Under the pieces are notes generated by a model. That model was not told where the DNA came from. It did not search any database and saw only the letters and a list, made by a program, of their open reading frames with translations. Shown in pieces: positions 8,046 through 16,003 of a stretch of 23,757 nt of DNA. Position 1 is the stretch's first letter, and every line of letters begins with the position of its first letter. The translations under genes were made by a program, and so were the position numbers. Source of the stretch: Terrisporobacter othiniensis (GTDB lineage Bacteria; Bacillota; Clostridia; Peptostreptococcales; Peptostreptococcaceae); contig NZ_JWHR01000076.1 in NCBI RefSeq assembly GCF_000808015.1, positions 1-23,757 of the forward strand. The letters are read 5' to 3'.

Positions 8046-10610
8046 TTAATCGTTGTCTTTTATTCCATCAATAATATTCATATTTTTTAAATCTCTACTA
8101 CTTGTCATTACTGCAATCAAGCATACTCCTACAGTTATTATGAAAAATGCTATTGATTCCTTAACTGGGAATGTGAAATTCATAAAGCTTTCTATTCCAT
8201 AGTTTTTATAAGCATTATTATTCCAATTTACAAATTTAATTAAGTTTGTTATGGATGGAATTAAGGCAATTATAAAACTTAACATGGCATATGATAAGGC
8301 TTCAAAAGTAATCATCTTCTTCATATCTTTTACACTCATTCCTAAAGCTCTAAGCGTTGCTATTTCCTTTTTTCTTATTAACAAATTAGTTTTTATTGTA
8401 CAGAAAATATTAATTCCTGCTATTATTAAAACAAGTGTTATTGTTGATATTTGTGTCTTCATATAATCTTTTCTAGAGCTTTCTTGCATCTCATTGAAAC
8501 TTAGTTTGCTTTCAAACTGAGATAATTGAATGCTATTAGAAACTTCTTCTACTTTTTTATTTACAACTTTATCATTAGGATCTTCTAAATTTATACCTAA
8601 TTTAGTGTATTTTTTCTCATTAGTAAGGTATTTAGCATGATTATTAGAACTTACTATTTCAAAATTTCGTCCTAAACTTCCATCTCCCTTAGACATCCAG
8701 TCTGATGTTAAAATTGCACATACTCTTACTTTACTTTCCTTATATACTGTTTCATTATTTTTTATAGTTGGAACTTTTATAGTTAAAATATCTCCTATTT
8801 TTATGTTTGTAAAAACATTTTTATTAGTGTCTGGATCATTTTCATCATAAAAATAATTATATACTGCTACATTTGGATAATGATTTGTTACTTTGCCTAA
8901 ATTATCTGAATTTCCTTCTTGAACAAAGTTTTTCAGTGTATTTTTTATATAGTCATTTCCATATAATTTCAAATCCATTTCATATTCCATTTTATCTTTT
9001 TCTTTAACTTGGCTTAAATTTGTAAAATCTTTATTTACTTTATAATTCTTATAGTCAAAGAATCCATTTGCTATTTGTACAGGATTTATATCTTTTACAC
9101 CATCTATATTTTTTAATTTGTTTACATCATTATCACTATACTTCACCACATCTAAATCTGAATTTGGCCCAAACCCTATGGTAATATCATATCTTTTTTG
9201 CATATCAGCAATTTTATTATCAACCTCATTTTGCATGCTTGAGAATGTTGTTAAAAATACATATCCTCCCAGTGCAATTGATATGATTGATATAAAAGCT
9301 CTACTTTTATTTCTTCCAATATTTTTAAGTCCCATGAATCCGTAAAATCCAAATATTTTATTGAAAAGTCTACCAAGTCCAAAACTTCTACCTCCACTTT
9401 TAAATCTATCACTTTGCTTTGTTGCTTCAATAGATGATATTTTACCTACTTTATATATAGGTATAATACAAGAAGCAAATACAGAAAATGCACCTGTGAT
9501 TATGGCTTTTATAACATTTTGGGAACTTACATATAACTTTGGCTTCATTAGCGCTTCTTCATATAGCGAAGGATTGAAATTGTTAATTCCCACATATGAA
9601 AATGCCACACCAAATATAAGTCCAAGTATTATTCCTGCAACCATTATGATTAATCCTTGATACATTATCATTCTTCTTACATTTCTTTTGTTTGCGCCTA
9701 TTAATCTAAGCATTCCCATTTCTTCCATTGTTTCATTTAGTGTTATGTTAAAAAGATTAAATACAAAAATAGCTGCTGTAATTATAATTAGTATTTCTCT
9801 TTTAAAAGCTCCTGGATCTTCTTTTTCTATTTTTTTGTTCATTAATTGACGTACAAGAGGCATGTTTGGTGTATAAGTAGCTTCTTTTAAATTATTTTCT
9901 CTCATAATTCTATTAGCTTGTCCATCGATACCCTGCCATCCACTATTTAGAGTTAAAACACTATTGTAAGTCATTGTATTTTGTGGAATTATATTATCTT
10001 TTTCATTATTTCCATAAGTAAAAGCTTCAAAAGGAATATTGATATCATAAAAATCATAAAACCCTTCAGGCTTTTCTATAATTCCCACAAGTTTAAATTT
10101 TCTATCTTCAGTATAAATTTTATTGTTTCCTTGTGAATCTTTATATTTTTTCTTTATTTTGAAATTCAAAGTGGAATTTAATTTGTATGGTATATTCATT
10201 GCTTCTAAGGCATCTTTTTCCATTACTATTTCATTATTGTTCTTTGGAAATCTACCTTTTGAAAGTTTTCCAGACTTACTTTTTACATAATGTTCATCTG
10301 CTGATTTTAGAGGAAATGAATTTCCTTTTTTATCTACTATATTACCTAGATTTTCAACTATAGTAATTTTTGATACACCTTCATCTTTGCTTATTTTTTT
10401 AGTGTCAGAATCCTTTAAATTATTAAATTCTAAATGATATCCTCCATAAAGTTTGTATATTGCCGCAACATCATTATTGTGTTGCGAATCTTTTATAACA
10501 CTGGTTCCAAATATTAAAGCCACACCTAGGGCAACACCTAATGTTAATAAAGATGTTCTAAGTTTATTTTTCTTTAAATATGCCAGCGACATTTTCAAAT
10601 ATATTCCCAT
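8046..10610 (-). CDS. Large FtsX-family ABC permease (two FtsX domains)
   Basis: An 854-residue permease. One membrane segment near the N-terminus (about 17-37, TSLLTLGVALGVALIFGTSV) is followed by an extracytoplasmic MacB-like domain of about 230 residues. A first FtsX domain (about 268-390) contains MEEMGMLRLIGANKRNVRRM. Then come a second N-terminal-type segment (about 435-455), a second large extracytoplasmic domain, and a second FtsX domain (about 725-850) with KEIATLRALGMSVKDMKKM. This is the duplicated architecture of single-chain 8- or 10-segment permeases that pair with LolD-type ATPases. AGAGGAGGA precedes the ATG. It lies between a small secreted-type protein (upstream) and its ATPase (downstream). 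Intact by length and by the conserved coupling motifs. Confidence 0.9.
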   Translation of the reverse strand: MGIYLKMSLAYLKKNKLRTSLLTLGVALGVALIFGTSVIKDSQHNNDVAAIYKLYGGYHLEFNNLKDSDTKKISKDEGVSKITIVENLGNIVDKKGNSFPLKSADEHYVKSKSGKLSKGRFPKNNNEIVMEKDALEAMNIPYKLNSTLNFKIKKKYKDSQGNNKIYTEDRKFKLVGIIEKPEGFYDFYDINIPFEAFTYGNNEKDNIIPQNTMTYNSVLTLNSGWQGIDGQANRIMRENNLKEATYTPNMPLVRQLMNKKIEKEDPGAFKREILIIITAAIFVFNLFNITLNETMEEMGMLRLIGANKRNVRRMIMYQGLIIMVAGIILGLIFGVAFSYVGINNFNPSLYEEALMKPKLYVSSQNVIKAIITGAFSVFASCIIPIYKVGKISSIEATKQSDRFKSGGRSFGLGRLFNKIFGFYGFMGLKNIGRNKSRAFISIISIALGGYVFLTTFSSMQNEVDNKIADMQKRYDITIGFGPNSDLDVVKYSDNDVNKLKNIDGVKDINPVQIANGFFDYKNYKVNKDFTNLSQVKEKDKMEYEMDLKLYGNDYIKNTLKNFVQEGNSDNLGKVTNHYPNVAVYNYFYDENDPDTNKNVFTNIKIGDILTIKVPTIKNNETVYKESKVRVCAILTSDWMSKGDGSLGRNFEIVSSNNHAKYLTNEKKYTKLGINLEDPNDKVVNKKVEEVSNSIQLSQFESKLSFNEMQESSRKDYMKTQISTITLVLIIAGINIFCTIKTNLLIRKKEIATLRALGMSVKDMKKMITFEALSYAMLSFIIALIPSITNLIKFVNWNNNAYKNYGIESFMNFTFPVKESIAFFIITVGVCLIAVMTSSRDLKNMNIIDGIKDND

Positions 10611-10721
10611 AAAATCCTCCTCTTTTGTTATGAATTATTATAAATACCAATATATCTATTAATTTTCTAACTTAAAATTTATTTTCTTTACTTATTCAAT
10701 TTACTTTTTTATTCAATATTA

Positions 10722-11117
10722 TTATTTGTTATCTGGTTTATTTAATCTTATTGGCGGATGCTTTACACTACTTAGTTCATCATAACTTTTCAAAAGTCTA
10801 TTATTATCACTTAAATCATAAATTTGTAACAAAACTTTATTTATAGGCAAAGCATGATAATTATCGCTATAAAAATAGTGATATTCATGATTTGGATCGT
10901 CTTTATAATGTACTTTATAAAGAATCCCATAATAAGTTGCTTTTTTAGCTTTTTCTTTTGTAACCTCTTTTATATTATCTTGCGATATTTTTTGTTCTAC
11001 CATATATCTACTAATACGCTCGTTAGCATCATTCCAAGGCTTGAAGTAATTATCATATACAAGAAGCCCTGTAATTACTACAATTAACATAACTAAAATA
11101 GCTTTATATTTTTTCAT
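10722..11117 (-). CDS. Small membrane-anchored protein, DUF3139-like
   Basis: A 131-residue protein with one N-terminal signal-anchor (AILVMLIVVITGLLVYDNYF, residues 6-25) and no cleavage or lipobox Cys, so the rest is probably outside the cell. The body reads ...YMVEQKISQDNIKEVT, then LYKVHYKDDPNHEYHYFYSD, the pattern I associate with the Firmicute family DUF3139; the assignment is by resemblance only. TAAGGAGG precedes the ATG. It begins 11 bp after the lipoprotein gene and ends 111 bp before the large permease gene, so it is likely an accessory component of the transporter module. No catalytic motif is visible. Confidence 0.7.
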   Translation of the reverse strand: MKKYKAILVMLIVVITGLLVYDNYFKPWNDANERISRYMVEQKISQDNIKEVTKEKAKKATYYGILYKVHYKDDPNHEYHYFYSDNYHALPINKVLLQIYDLSDNNRLLKSYDELSSVKHPPIRLNKPDNK

Positions 11118-11128
11118 TATAATCCTCC

Positions 11129-11713
11129 TTATTTTATGACAAATTCCTTCTGAACTTTTAACTCTAAAGTTTTAGTTGATTTATCAATTTTATTTATCCT
11201 AATAATCATGTCACCCATATTAGCTATTTCCACATTACCATCACCTTCATTAAATACTTTTTCAATTTCATCAAAAAACTCTTTCTCAGTTAATTTGATT
11301 TCTGTTAATGACTCATATATGTTATAGATAGCTCTTACAAATTTATCATTTTCTGATAATTTTTCATCAGTTAAAAAGTCCTTAACACAGTGAATAGATA
11401 GAATTTCCTTATTTTCTTTCTCATCTTTTGTCATAGAATAATTTAAAACTTGTTTAGGTTGATTTTTAGTTAGTTCTAAATTTCCCAAAGATAAAATAAA
11501 GCTACCATCTGAATAAGCTTCAACTACTCTAAGTCCACTTTTTGATATTGCTTTTGAAATTCTCTTTGATAAATCTTTTTTTAGGTCAGATATTTCTTCT
11601 ACTGTATATGTTTCTTTATCTATATTAGGTAAAGAAGGTGTGCATCCTACCATTAAACTAGAAGTTACACTTATAGCTATTAACGCAGCTAGCATAAATA
11701 TTTTCACTTTCAT
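11129..11713 (-). CDS. Lipoprotein of the ABC transporter operon
   Basis: A 194-residue protein with a lipoprotein signal peptide: basic start MKVK, hydrophobic core, and Cys24 in LMVGCTPS as the likely lipidated residue. The mature part is charged, mostly alpha/beta in composition, with no enzyme motif and no family I recognise. AAGGAGG precedes the ATG. It is the first gene of the minus-strand operon running through the DUF3139-like protein, the FtsX permease and the ATPase. By analogy with other operons of this kind it could be a sensor, substrate-capturing or self-protection lipoprotein (inference). The upstream 306 bp carry a LytTR-type binding site. Confidence 0.8.
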   Translation of the reverse strand: MKVKIFMLAALIAISVTSSLMVGCTPSLPNIDKETYTVEEISDLKKDLSKRISKAISKSGLRVVEAYSDGSFILSLGNLELTKNQPKQVLNYSMTKDEKENKEILSIHCVKDFLTDEKLSENDKFVRAIYNIYESLTEIKLTEKEFFDEIEKVFNEGDGNVEIANMGDMIIRINKIDKSTKTLELKVQKEFVIK

Positions 11714-11760
11714 ATAATCCTCCTTGTTTTATATCCTCTTAAATTTGTAATCCATTGCTC

Positions 11761-11828
11761 AAAATTCCATTCGCCTGAGCGACGTGTCGGCGAAATACTT
11801 CATGTCGTCAATGATATATACTCGTTAC
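11761..11828. repeat. Dispersed intergenic repeat, copy 1
   Basis: This stretch (AAAATTCCATTCGCCTGAGC ... ACTTCATGTCGTCAATG ... CTCGTTAC) is much richer in CG dinucleotides than its surroundings. It can be aligned along its whole length with 23569-23637 in the same orientation: shared AAAATTC, TTCGC, GCG-rich centre, ACTTCAT.TC, CAA.G and CGTTA.C. It lies about 50 bp upstream of the lipoprotein gene. It has no ORF. Confidence 0.6.
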
Positions 11829-11850
11829 CACTTCAAACAAATCCGTTACT

Positions 11851-11893
11851 TAAAAAGGGATGTTATCTTTTGCTATTAAAAGATAACATCCCT
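11851..11893 (-). terminator. Perfect 16-bp hairpin followed by T5
   Basis: The arms AGGGATGTTATCTTTT (11856-11871) and AAAAGATAACATCCCT (11878-11893) pair perfectly around a 6-nt loop. On the minus strand the hairpin is followed by TTTTTAA, so it can act as an intrinsic terminator for the regulator/kinase operon ending at 12020. It also lies just downstream of the -10-like element at 11907-11912, so it may instead be the 5' end of the transporter mRNA or an attenuator. Confidence 0.65.
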
Positions 11894-11900
11894 GTTATTT

Positions 11901-11947
11901 AGTATCAATATATATGCCCCAACTGGTAGGTTAATGGACCCAACTGT
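11901..11947 (-). promoter_or_regulatory. Tandem LytTR (AgrA/VirR-like) boxes with -10 element
   Basis: Read on the minus strand: ACAGTTGGG (11939-11947), a 12-bp spacer, then CCAGTTGGG (11918-11926), giving 21 bp start to start. S. aureus AgrA binds ACAGTTAAG-type 9-bp repeats with a 12-bp spacer, and C. perfringens VirR boxes begin CCAGTT; both match closely. TATATT (11907-11912) or the overlapping TATATA (11909-11914) follows within a few bases, as in agr P2, where the -10 lies close behind the second repeat. It points toward the lipoprotein/ABC operon, and the LytTR regulator is encoded at 13340-14044. Confidence 0.65.
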
Positions 11948-12019
11948 CAGTATTTAAGTAACAAATATATCCTTATCAGTAATAATGGTATATTGTTTCT
12001 CATATAAATGTGATAAATT

Positions 12020-13346
12020 TTATTTAAGTGGTATGTATATATTTAGTGTGAATTTGTTTTTTTCGTCTTCAAATAATATTTCTCCTTCATATTTTTCTAA
12101 GGAGGATTTAATACTTTGAATTCCTATTCCATGTTTAAATTTGTCCATTTTGTCAGATAGTAACTTATTTTCATTAAGTTTAATCATATTAACTTTACTA
12201 TTTTCACATTTAAGTACAAAGTATGATTTGGATATGGTTCCTTTTATTCTAATATATTTATTAATATTTTCATCCTGAATTTTGTCACATGCTTCTATAG
12301 CATTGTCCAAAATATTAGCAAATATGCTGGACACATCTATAGGCTTTATAAAATCAACTTTTGAAAAGTTTATATCACAAATAAACTTAATGCCTTTTTT
12401 GCTACATATTTCACTTTTTTCAGTTATTATAATGTCTAATATCATGTTTCCTGTATTATAAATAGATTTAAATTCTTTAATTTCACCTTTTAAATTATTT
12501 ACATACTCATTAACTTCTTTACTATTATTTTTCAGATTATCTATGGTACTAATATGATTATTTAGATCATGATAAAGCTTTCTAACTTTCATATGTGATT
12601 CTTGAACACTTAAGTAATGTTCATATTGCATATCCAATTTTATTGTCATTTATTACTTTTACAAACAATAATATAATAACTATGGTACTGGCTAATATTA
12701 ATTTTGGAGTTACTATATGATCAAGTATATACTTATCTGAGCTCAAGCCATATCTCTCAAGTTTTTTTGATATATAACTTACTATTATATTTATTAAATT
12801 AACCATTAACGCTAAAGATAGATAAATATAATTTCTTTTATCACTATCAAGTGATTGCAAATATGTATCAATATGCTTAATTATAAAATAGACAAATATA
12901 TAAATAAATATGATAAAAAGATTGCTATAGATATCAACTTTTATATTCTCGAGGTAAGGTACTAAAAGTGATTCTTCAGATGATACATTGATTCCTGTAA
13001 TTATAAAAAACATATTTCTAGATACAATAGTTACAAGTAAATCGTAATATACATTAAATAAATAAAATAAAATTCCATATTTAGCGTATCCAATCTTATA
13101 AAAATAATTATAGTAAATTGCCCACAAAACAATCACTAAAACAGTAATCATATTGTAAGCATAGACTTCTTCCATATGAAATAACCTAGTTAGTTTTGCT
13201 ATAATATAAATTAATAACAAAAAAATATAAAATACCATTTTACTCTTATGACTATTTTCTTTTCTATAAGTTAATATACCATTCAATATGATAAAAGGCG
13301 TAAATATAGATAAAATTAATAATAACTCAGACATAATATTTAACAT
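12020..13346 (-). pseudogene. AgrC/VirS-like sensor kinase split by a frameshift
   Basis: Two ORFs make up one kinase. The first (12621-13346, 241 aa) holds six or seven membrane segments and ends LLFVKVINDNKIGYAI. The second (12020-12649, 209 aa) begins near LDMQYEHYLSVQESHMKVRK and carries the phospho-acceptor region LYHDLNNH, then the HATPase with the N-box-like IFANILDNAIEACD and the GIGIQS G-box. They overlap in different frames. Removing one A from the AAAA run near 12637-12640 joins them as VINDNKLDMQYEHYL, the normal layout of a protein of about 440 residues (AgrC/VirS length). The second ORF has no ribosome site. It overlaps the LytTR regulator gene by 7 bp. Regulator-then-kinase order is as in virR-virS. 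It could be a real mutation, a phase-variable tract or a sequencing error. Confidence 0.75.
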
Positions 13347-14044
13347 ATCTCATCACCAATAAATCTTAAAAACTTCTCTTTAACTTCTTTATATCTATAT
13401 CTGCTAACAGGTATCTCTTCTCCACTATCTAATATGGCTGTGTTTGATTTTATATTTTCCACATAAGTTAAATTAACTAAAAAGCTTTTATGACACCTTA
13501 CAAACTTGTCTAAATTTAAATCCTTTTCAATTTTTTCTAGACTATACCTTACATCAAAATCCTTATTTATTGTATGTATTATCATTTCCTTTTTTTGAAC
13601 TTCTATATATGTTATTTCATTTGAGTAAATCTTATAAGTATTAGACTTATTCTTTATTAAAATATAGTGATTTTTATTTTTTTCAATTTCATTAATGCAA
13701 GCTGATAAATGTTTGTTTAATTCTTCTAATTCTATAGGTTTCAACAAATATCTATAAGCCCTTACCTCATACCCCTCTTGTACATAATCTATTAGAGATG
13801 TTAGAAAGATTATTTCCATTTTATTATCTACTTCTCTTATTTTTCTCGCTGTATCCATTCCATTTAATTTACCCATTTGTATATCAAGAAGTAATATATC
13901 TATATCTTTAAAATTAGCTTGCAGCAATTCTTCTCCTGAGCTATATTTTTCTATTTCATATTCTATTTTTAATATATTATGAAGATACTCTTCTATTAGT
14001 AGCTGTATCTCTTTTTCATCATCACAAATTGCTATCCTAATCAT
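13340..14044 (-). CDS. LytTR response regulator (AgrA/VirR class)
   Basis: A 234-residue two-domain regulator. The receiver domain (1-120) shows acidic residues CDDE (7-10), phospho-acceptor Asp54 in LLLDIQM, FLTSL and the Lys of YLLKPI. The LytTR DNA-binding domain (about 135-230) includes IYSNEITYIEVQKKEMIIHT, the conserved KFVRCHKSFLVNLTYVENI and GEEIPVSRYRYKEVKEKF. Regulators of this class bind tandem CAGTT-type repeats; a matching pair lies at 11918-11947, upstream of the adjacent transporter operon. AGGAGG precedes the ATG. It is co-transcribed with the frameshifted kinase; if that kinase is inactive, the regulator may be unphosphorylated or depend on another donor. No agrB/agrD peptide genes are seen in the window. 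Confidence 0.92.
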   Translation of the reverse strand: MIRIAICDDEKEIQLLIEEYLHNILKIEYEIEKYSSGEELLQANFKDIDILLLDIQMGKLNGMDTARKIREVDNKMEIIFLTSLIDYVQEGYEVRAYRYLLKPIELEELNKHLSACINEIEKNKNHYILIKNKSNTYKIYSNEITYIEVQKKEMIIHTINKDFDVRYSLEKIEKDLNLDKFVRCHKSFLVNLTYVENIKSNTAILDSGEEIPVSRYRYKEVKEKFLRFIGDEIC

Positions 14045-14094
14045 AAACTCCTCCTTATGTTATATTTCATGTTTTACACTTTTTAAGATCTTTA

Positions 14095-14123
14095 ATTATA
14101 TATATCCGATACCTTAGGATAAC
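14095..14123 (-). promoter_or_regulatory. Possible promoter of the LytTR regulator operon
   Basis: TATAAT on the minus strand (14095-14100) lies about 50 bp upstream of the regulator ATG. The -35 position has only a weak match (GTTATC, 14118-14123, 17-bp spacing). The call rests mainly on the -10 element in AT-rich DNA. Confidence 0.3.
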
Positions 14124-14163
14124 ACTTTTAATTTATTTTTATCAATACTCAATTTAAGTATGT

Positions 14164-14197
14164 AAAAAAACCTCATCAAAAATTGATGAGGTTTTTT
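14164..14197. terminator. Intrinsic terminator after the amidohydrolase
   Basis: CCTCATCAA (14171-14179) pairs with TTGATGAGG (14183-14191) around AAA, flanked by A7 and T6, so it can work on both strands. On the minus strand it ends the amidohydrolase transcript 21 bp after its stop codon and insulates the LytTR operon. Confidence 0.85.
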
Positions 14198-14217
14198 ATT
14201 ATCGAATATATAATTTA

Positions 14218-15846
14218 CTAAGCTTTAAATATTGTATTACCTTCTTTTACAGTTTCTAATACTTTTATAGTCTCTAGTTCTTCTGATGGTATAGCCAATG
14301 GATTTTTATCAACTATAACGAAGTCAGCTAATTTGCCTACTTCTATAGAACCTTTTGTATCTTCTTCAAAATATTGATAAGCACCATTTATAGTTACAGC
14401 TTTTATAGCTTCCATAACTGATATTCTTTGGTGTTCTCCCAGTACTCTTCCTGACTCAGTTTTTCTATTAACCGCATTGTGTATTCCTAATATTTGATTT
14501 GGAATTTTTACTGGTGGATCTTGATGTAGAGTAAATAATATACCTTTTTCTAAAGCTGATCCTATAGGAGATATATTTTGAGCTCTTTCAGGACCAAATA
14601 CTGATTCATAGTGATAATCTCCCCAGAATCTTACATGATCATTAAAGAATGTTGGTATAGCTCCAACCTCTTTAACTCTGTCTAATTGATCTATTCTTAA
14701 AGCTTGACAGTGAACCATAACTGGTCTTAACTCAGCTCCATGACCTGTTATATCCATTGCTTCTTTGTAACATCTTAAGAATTGTTCACAAGCTAAGTCT
14801 CCATTTGTATGAACGTGAACTTGTAAATTATTATTTATGCATTTAACAAAGTATTCTCTTACTACTTCGTCAGTTTGTGTTCCATATCCACTATAATCAG
14901 CTGCTTCACCTTCTGGAACCACATGATAAGGCTGACTTAACCAAGCAGTCTTTCCTTGTGGCGAACCATCTAACCATGTCTTAGCTCCAGCTAATTTGTA
15001 GTGACCTACGTATTCTCTTTTAGGTGTTCCTTCATTTTTCATCATGTTAAATGTTGAGAATTGAGTAGCAAGACCTACTATATCTATTATATTTTTTCCA
15101 CCTTGAACACAAGCCATTAACATTTCATTGTAATGATTACCTTCATCAACAGATGCATCTTGAGTCGTAGTTACACCTAATGATGCATATAAATTTTGTG
15201 CTTTAACTATAGCATCTAAAACTTGTTGGAATGTTGGAGCTGGACAAATTTTCTTTTTCTCAGGATCCATTATAGCGTTTTCTTCTAAAATACCATTTGC
15301 TTCTCTAGAACCTTCTACAGTTCTTACCACTCCACCTTCTGGTACTTCATAATCAGTTCCACCATATCCATACATATCTAAAGCTAATGAATTCATTACA
15401 GCTATATGTCCTGATGCATGAGATATCATAACTGGAATATCAGTTGATACTTCGTCTAAATCAAATTTAGTTGGATGTTCTTTATCAGGGAATTTAGAGT
15501 TATCATACCCAAATCCTATTATCCATTGTCCTTCTGGTATATCTGTAGTTTCTTTATAATGTTTTAATGATGCTAATAATTCTTCCTTAGATGAAACTTG
15601 TCCTAAAGAAGCTATTAATAAAACTTGAGACATTGCAACTATATGACCATGAGGATCAATAAATCCTGGAAGTATTGTTTTTCCTTCTAAATCAACATTT
15701 GTTGTCTTATCATCTGCTAAACCAAGAACTTCTTCTTTAGTTCCTACAGCTTTTATTTGACCATTTTCTACTAACATAGCTTCAACTACAGATTCTTTCT
15801 TATCTACAGTTATTATGTTCCCATTAAAATAAATTTTTTTAGTCAT
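14218..15846 (-). CDS. YtcJ-like metal-dependent amidohydrolase
   Basis: A 542-residue cytosolic hydrolase of the amidohydrolase_3/YtcJ group, whose members hydrolyse amide or formamide bonds (family knowledge; the substrate cannot be read here). Visible metal-site residues are HxH in DPHGHI (His66, His68), Lys289 and Asp293 in GAKTWLDGSPQGKT, His346 in HVHTNGD, His379 in MVHCQALR and Asp442 in HQDPP. The C-terminal SIEVGKLADFVIVDKNP is the composite beta-sandwich ending of the superfamily. The start is the ATG at 15844-15846 (MTKKIYFNGNIITVD), preceded by AGGAGAA; the open frame extends 41 codons upstream, but that part runs through regulatory repeats and is unlike the family. It lies 157 bp after an XRE-type regulator and has its own upstream boxes. 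Confidence 0.9.
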   Translation of the reverse strand: MTKKIYFNGNIITVDKKESVVEAMLVENGQIKAVGTKEEVLGLADDKTTNVDLEGKTILPGFIDPHGHIVAMSQVLLIASLGQVSSKEELLASLKHYKETTDIPEGQWIIGFGYDNSKFPDKEHPTKFDLDEVSTDIPVMISHASGHIAVMNSLALDMYGYGGTDYEVPEGGVVRTVEGSREANGILEENAIMDPEKKKICPAPTFQQVLDAIVKAQNLYASLGVTTTQDASVDEGNHYNEMLMACVQGGKNIIDIVGLATQFSTFNMMKNEGTPKREYVGHYKLAGAKTWLDGSPQGKTAWLSQPYHVVPEGEAADYSGYGTQTDEVVREYFVKCINNNLQVHVHTNGDLACEQFLRCYKEAMDITGHGAELRPVMVHCQALRIDQLDRVKEVGAIPTFFNDHVRFWGDYHYESVFGPERAQNISPIGSALEKGILFTLHQDPPVKIPNQILGIHNAVNRKTESGRVLGEHQRISVMEAIKAVTINGAYQYFEEDTKGSIEVGKLADFVIVDKNPLAIPSEELETIKVLETVKEGNTIFKA

Positions 15847-15951
15847 CTTAATTCTCCTATTGTCTTCTCTGAAAATTTTATATTGCTCAACTAAGAGATT
15901 AATGCACCTAAAATTTATCGTCAATATGATATTTTCTAATTCTGATACTTC

Positions 15952-15979
15952 ATTCAACAAATTCAACATTATTATTCAA
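15952..15979 (-). promoter_or_regulatory. Three TTGAAT boxes upstream of the amidohydrolase
   Basis: On the minus strand TTGAAT occurs at 15974-15979, 15961-15966 and 15952-15957, three copies in 28 bp. A TTGACG element follows at about 15917-15922. The same hexamer is clustered in front of the adjacent XRE-type regulator gene (17627-17692), so these are candidate operator half-sites of that regulator. Confidence 0.5.
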
Positions 15980-16003
15980 TGCTTGTTCACTTAATAACAT
16001 AAC

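Larger units (their letters stand above)
11845..11962. repeat. 10-bp inverted repeats bounding a 118-bp unit
   Basis: GTTACTTAAA (11845-11854) and its exact complement TTTAAGTAAC (11953-11962) bracket a unit holding the LytTR-type boxes, a -10-like element and the long hairpin. No clear target-site duplication is visible outside the repeats. It could be a small non-autonomous mobile unit or simply paired regulatory half-sites. Confidence 0.4.

Noticed and set aside
9361..9660. Plus-strand open frame inside the FtsX permease gene
   Set aside because: It lies antisense to a clearly coding, conserved permease and has no family resemblance or convincing ribosome site.
12020..12649. Stand-alone soluble kinase gene
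   Set aside because: There is no ribosome site before its ATG, and the preceding frame ends in the matching membrane half; a one-base frameshift explains both better.
15847..15969. Longer amidohydrolase start adding 41 residues
   Set aside because: The extension runs over TTGAAT boxes, is unlike the family, and the ATG at 15844-15846 has a good AGGAGAA site and the usual family start.
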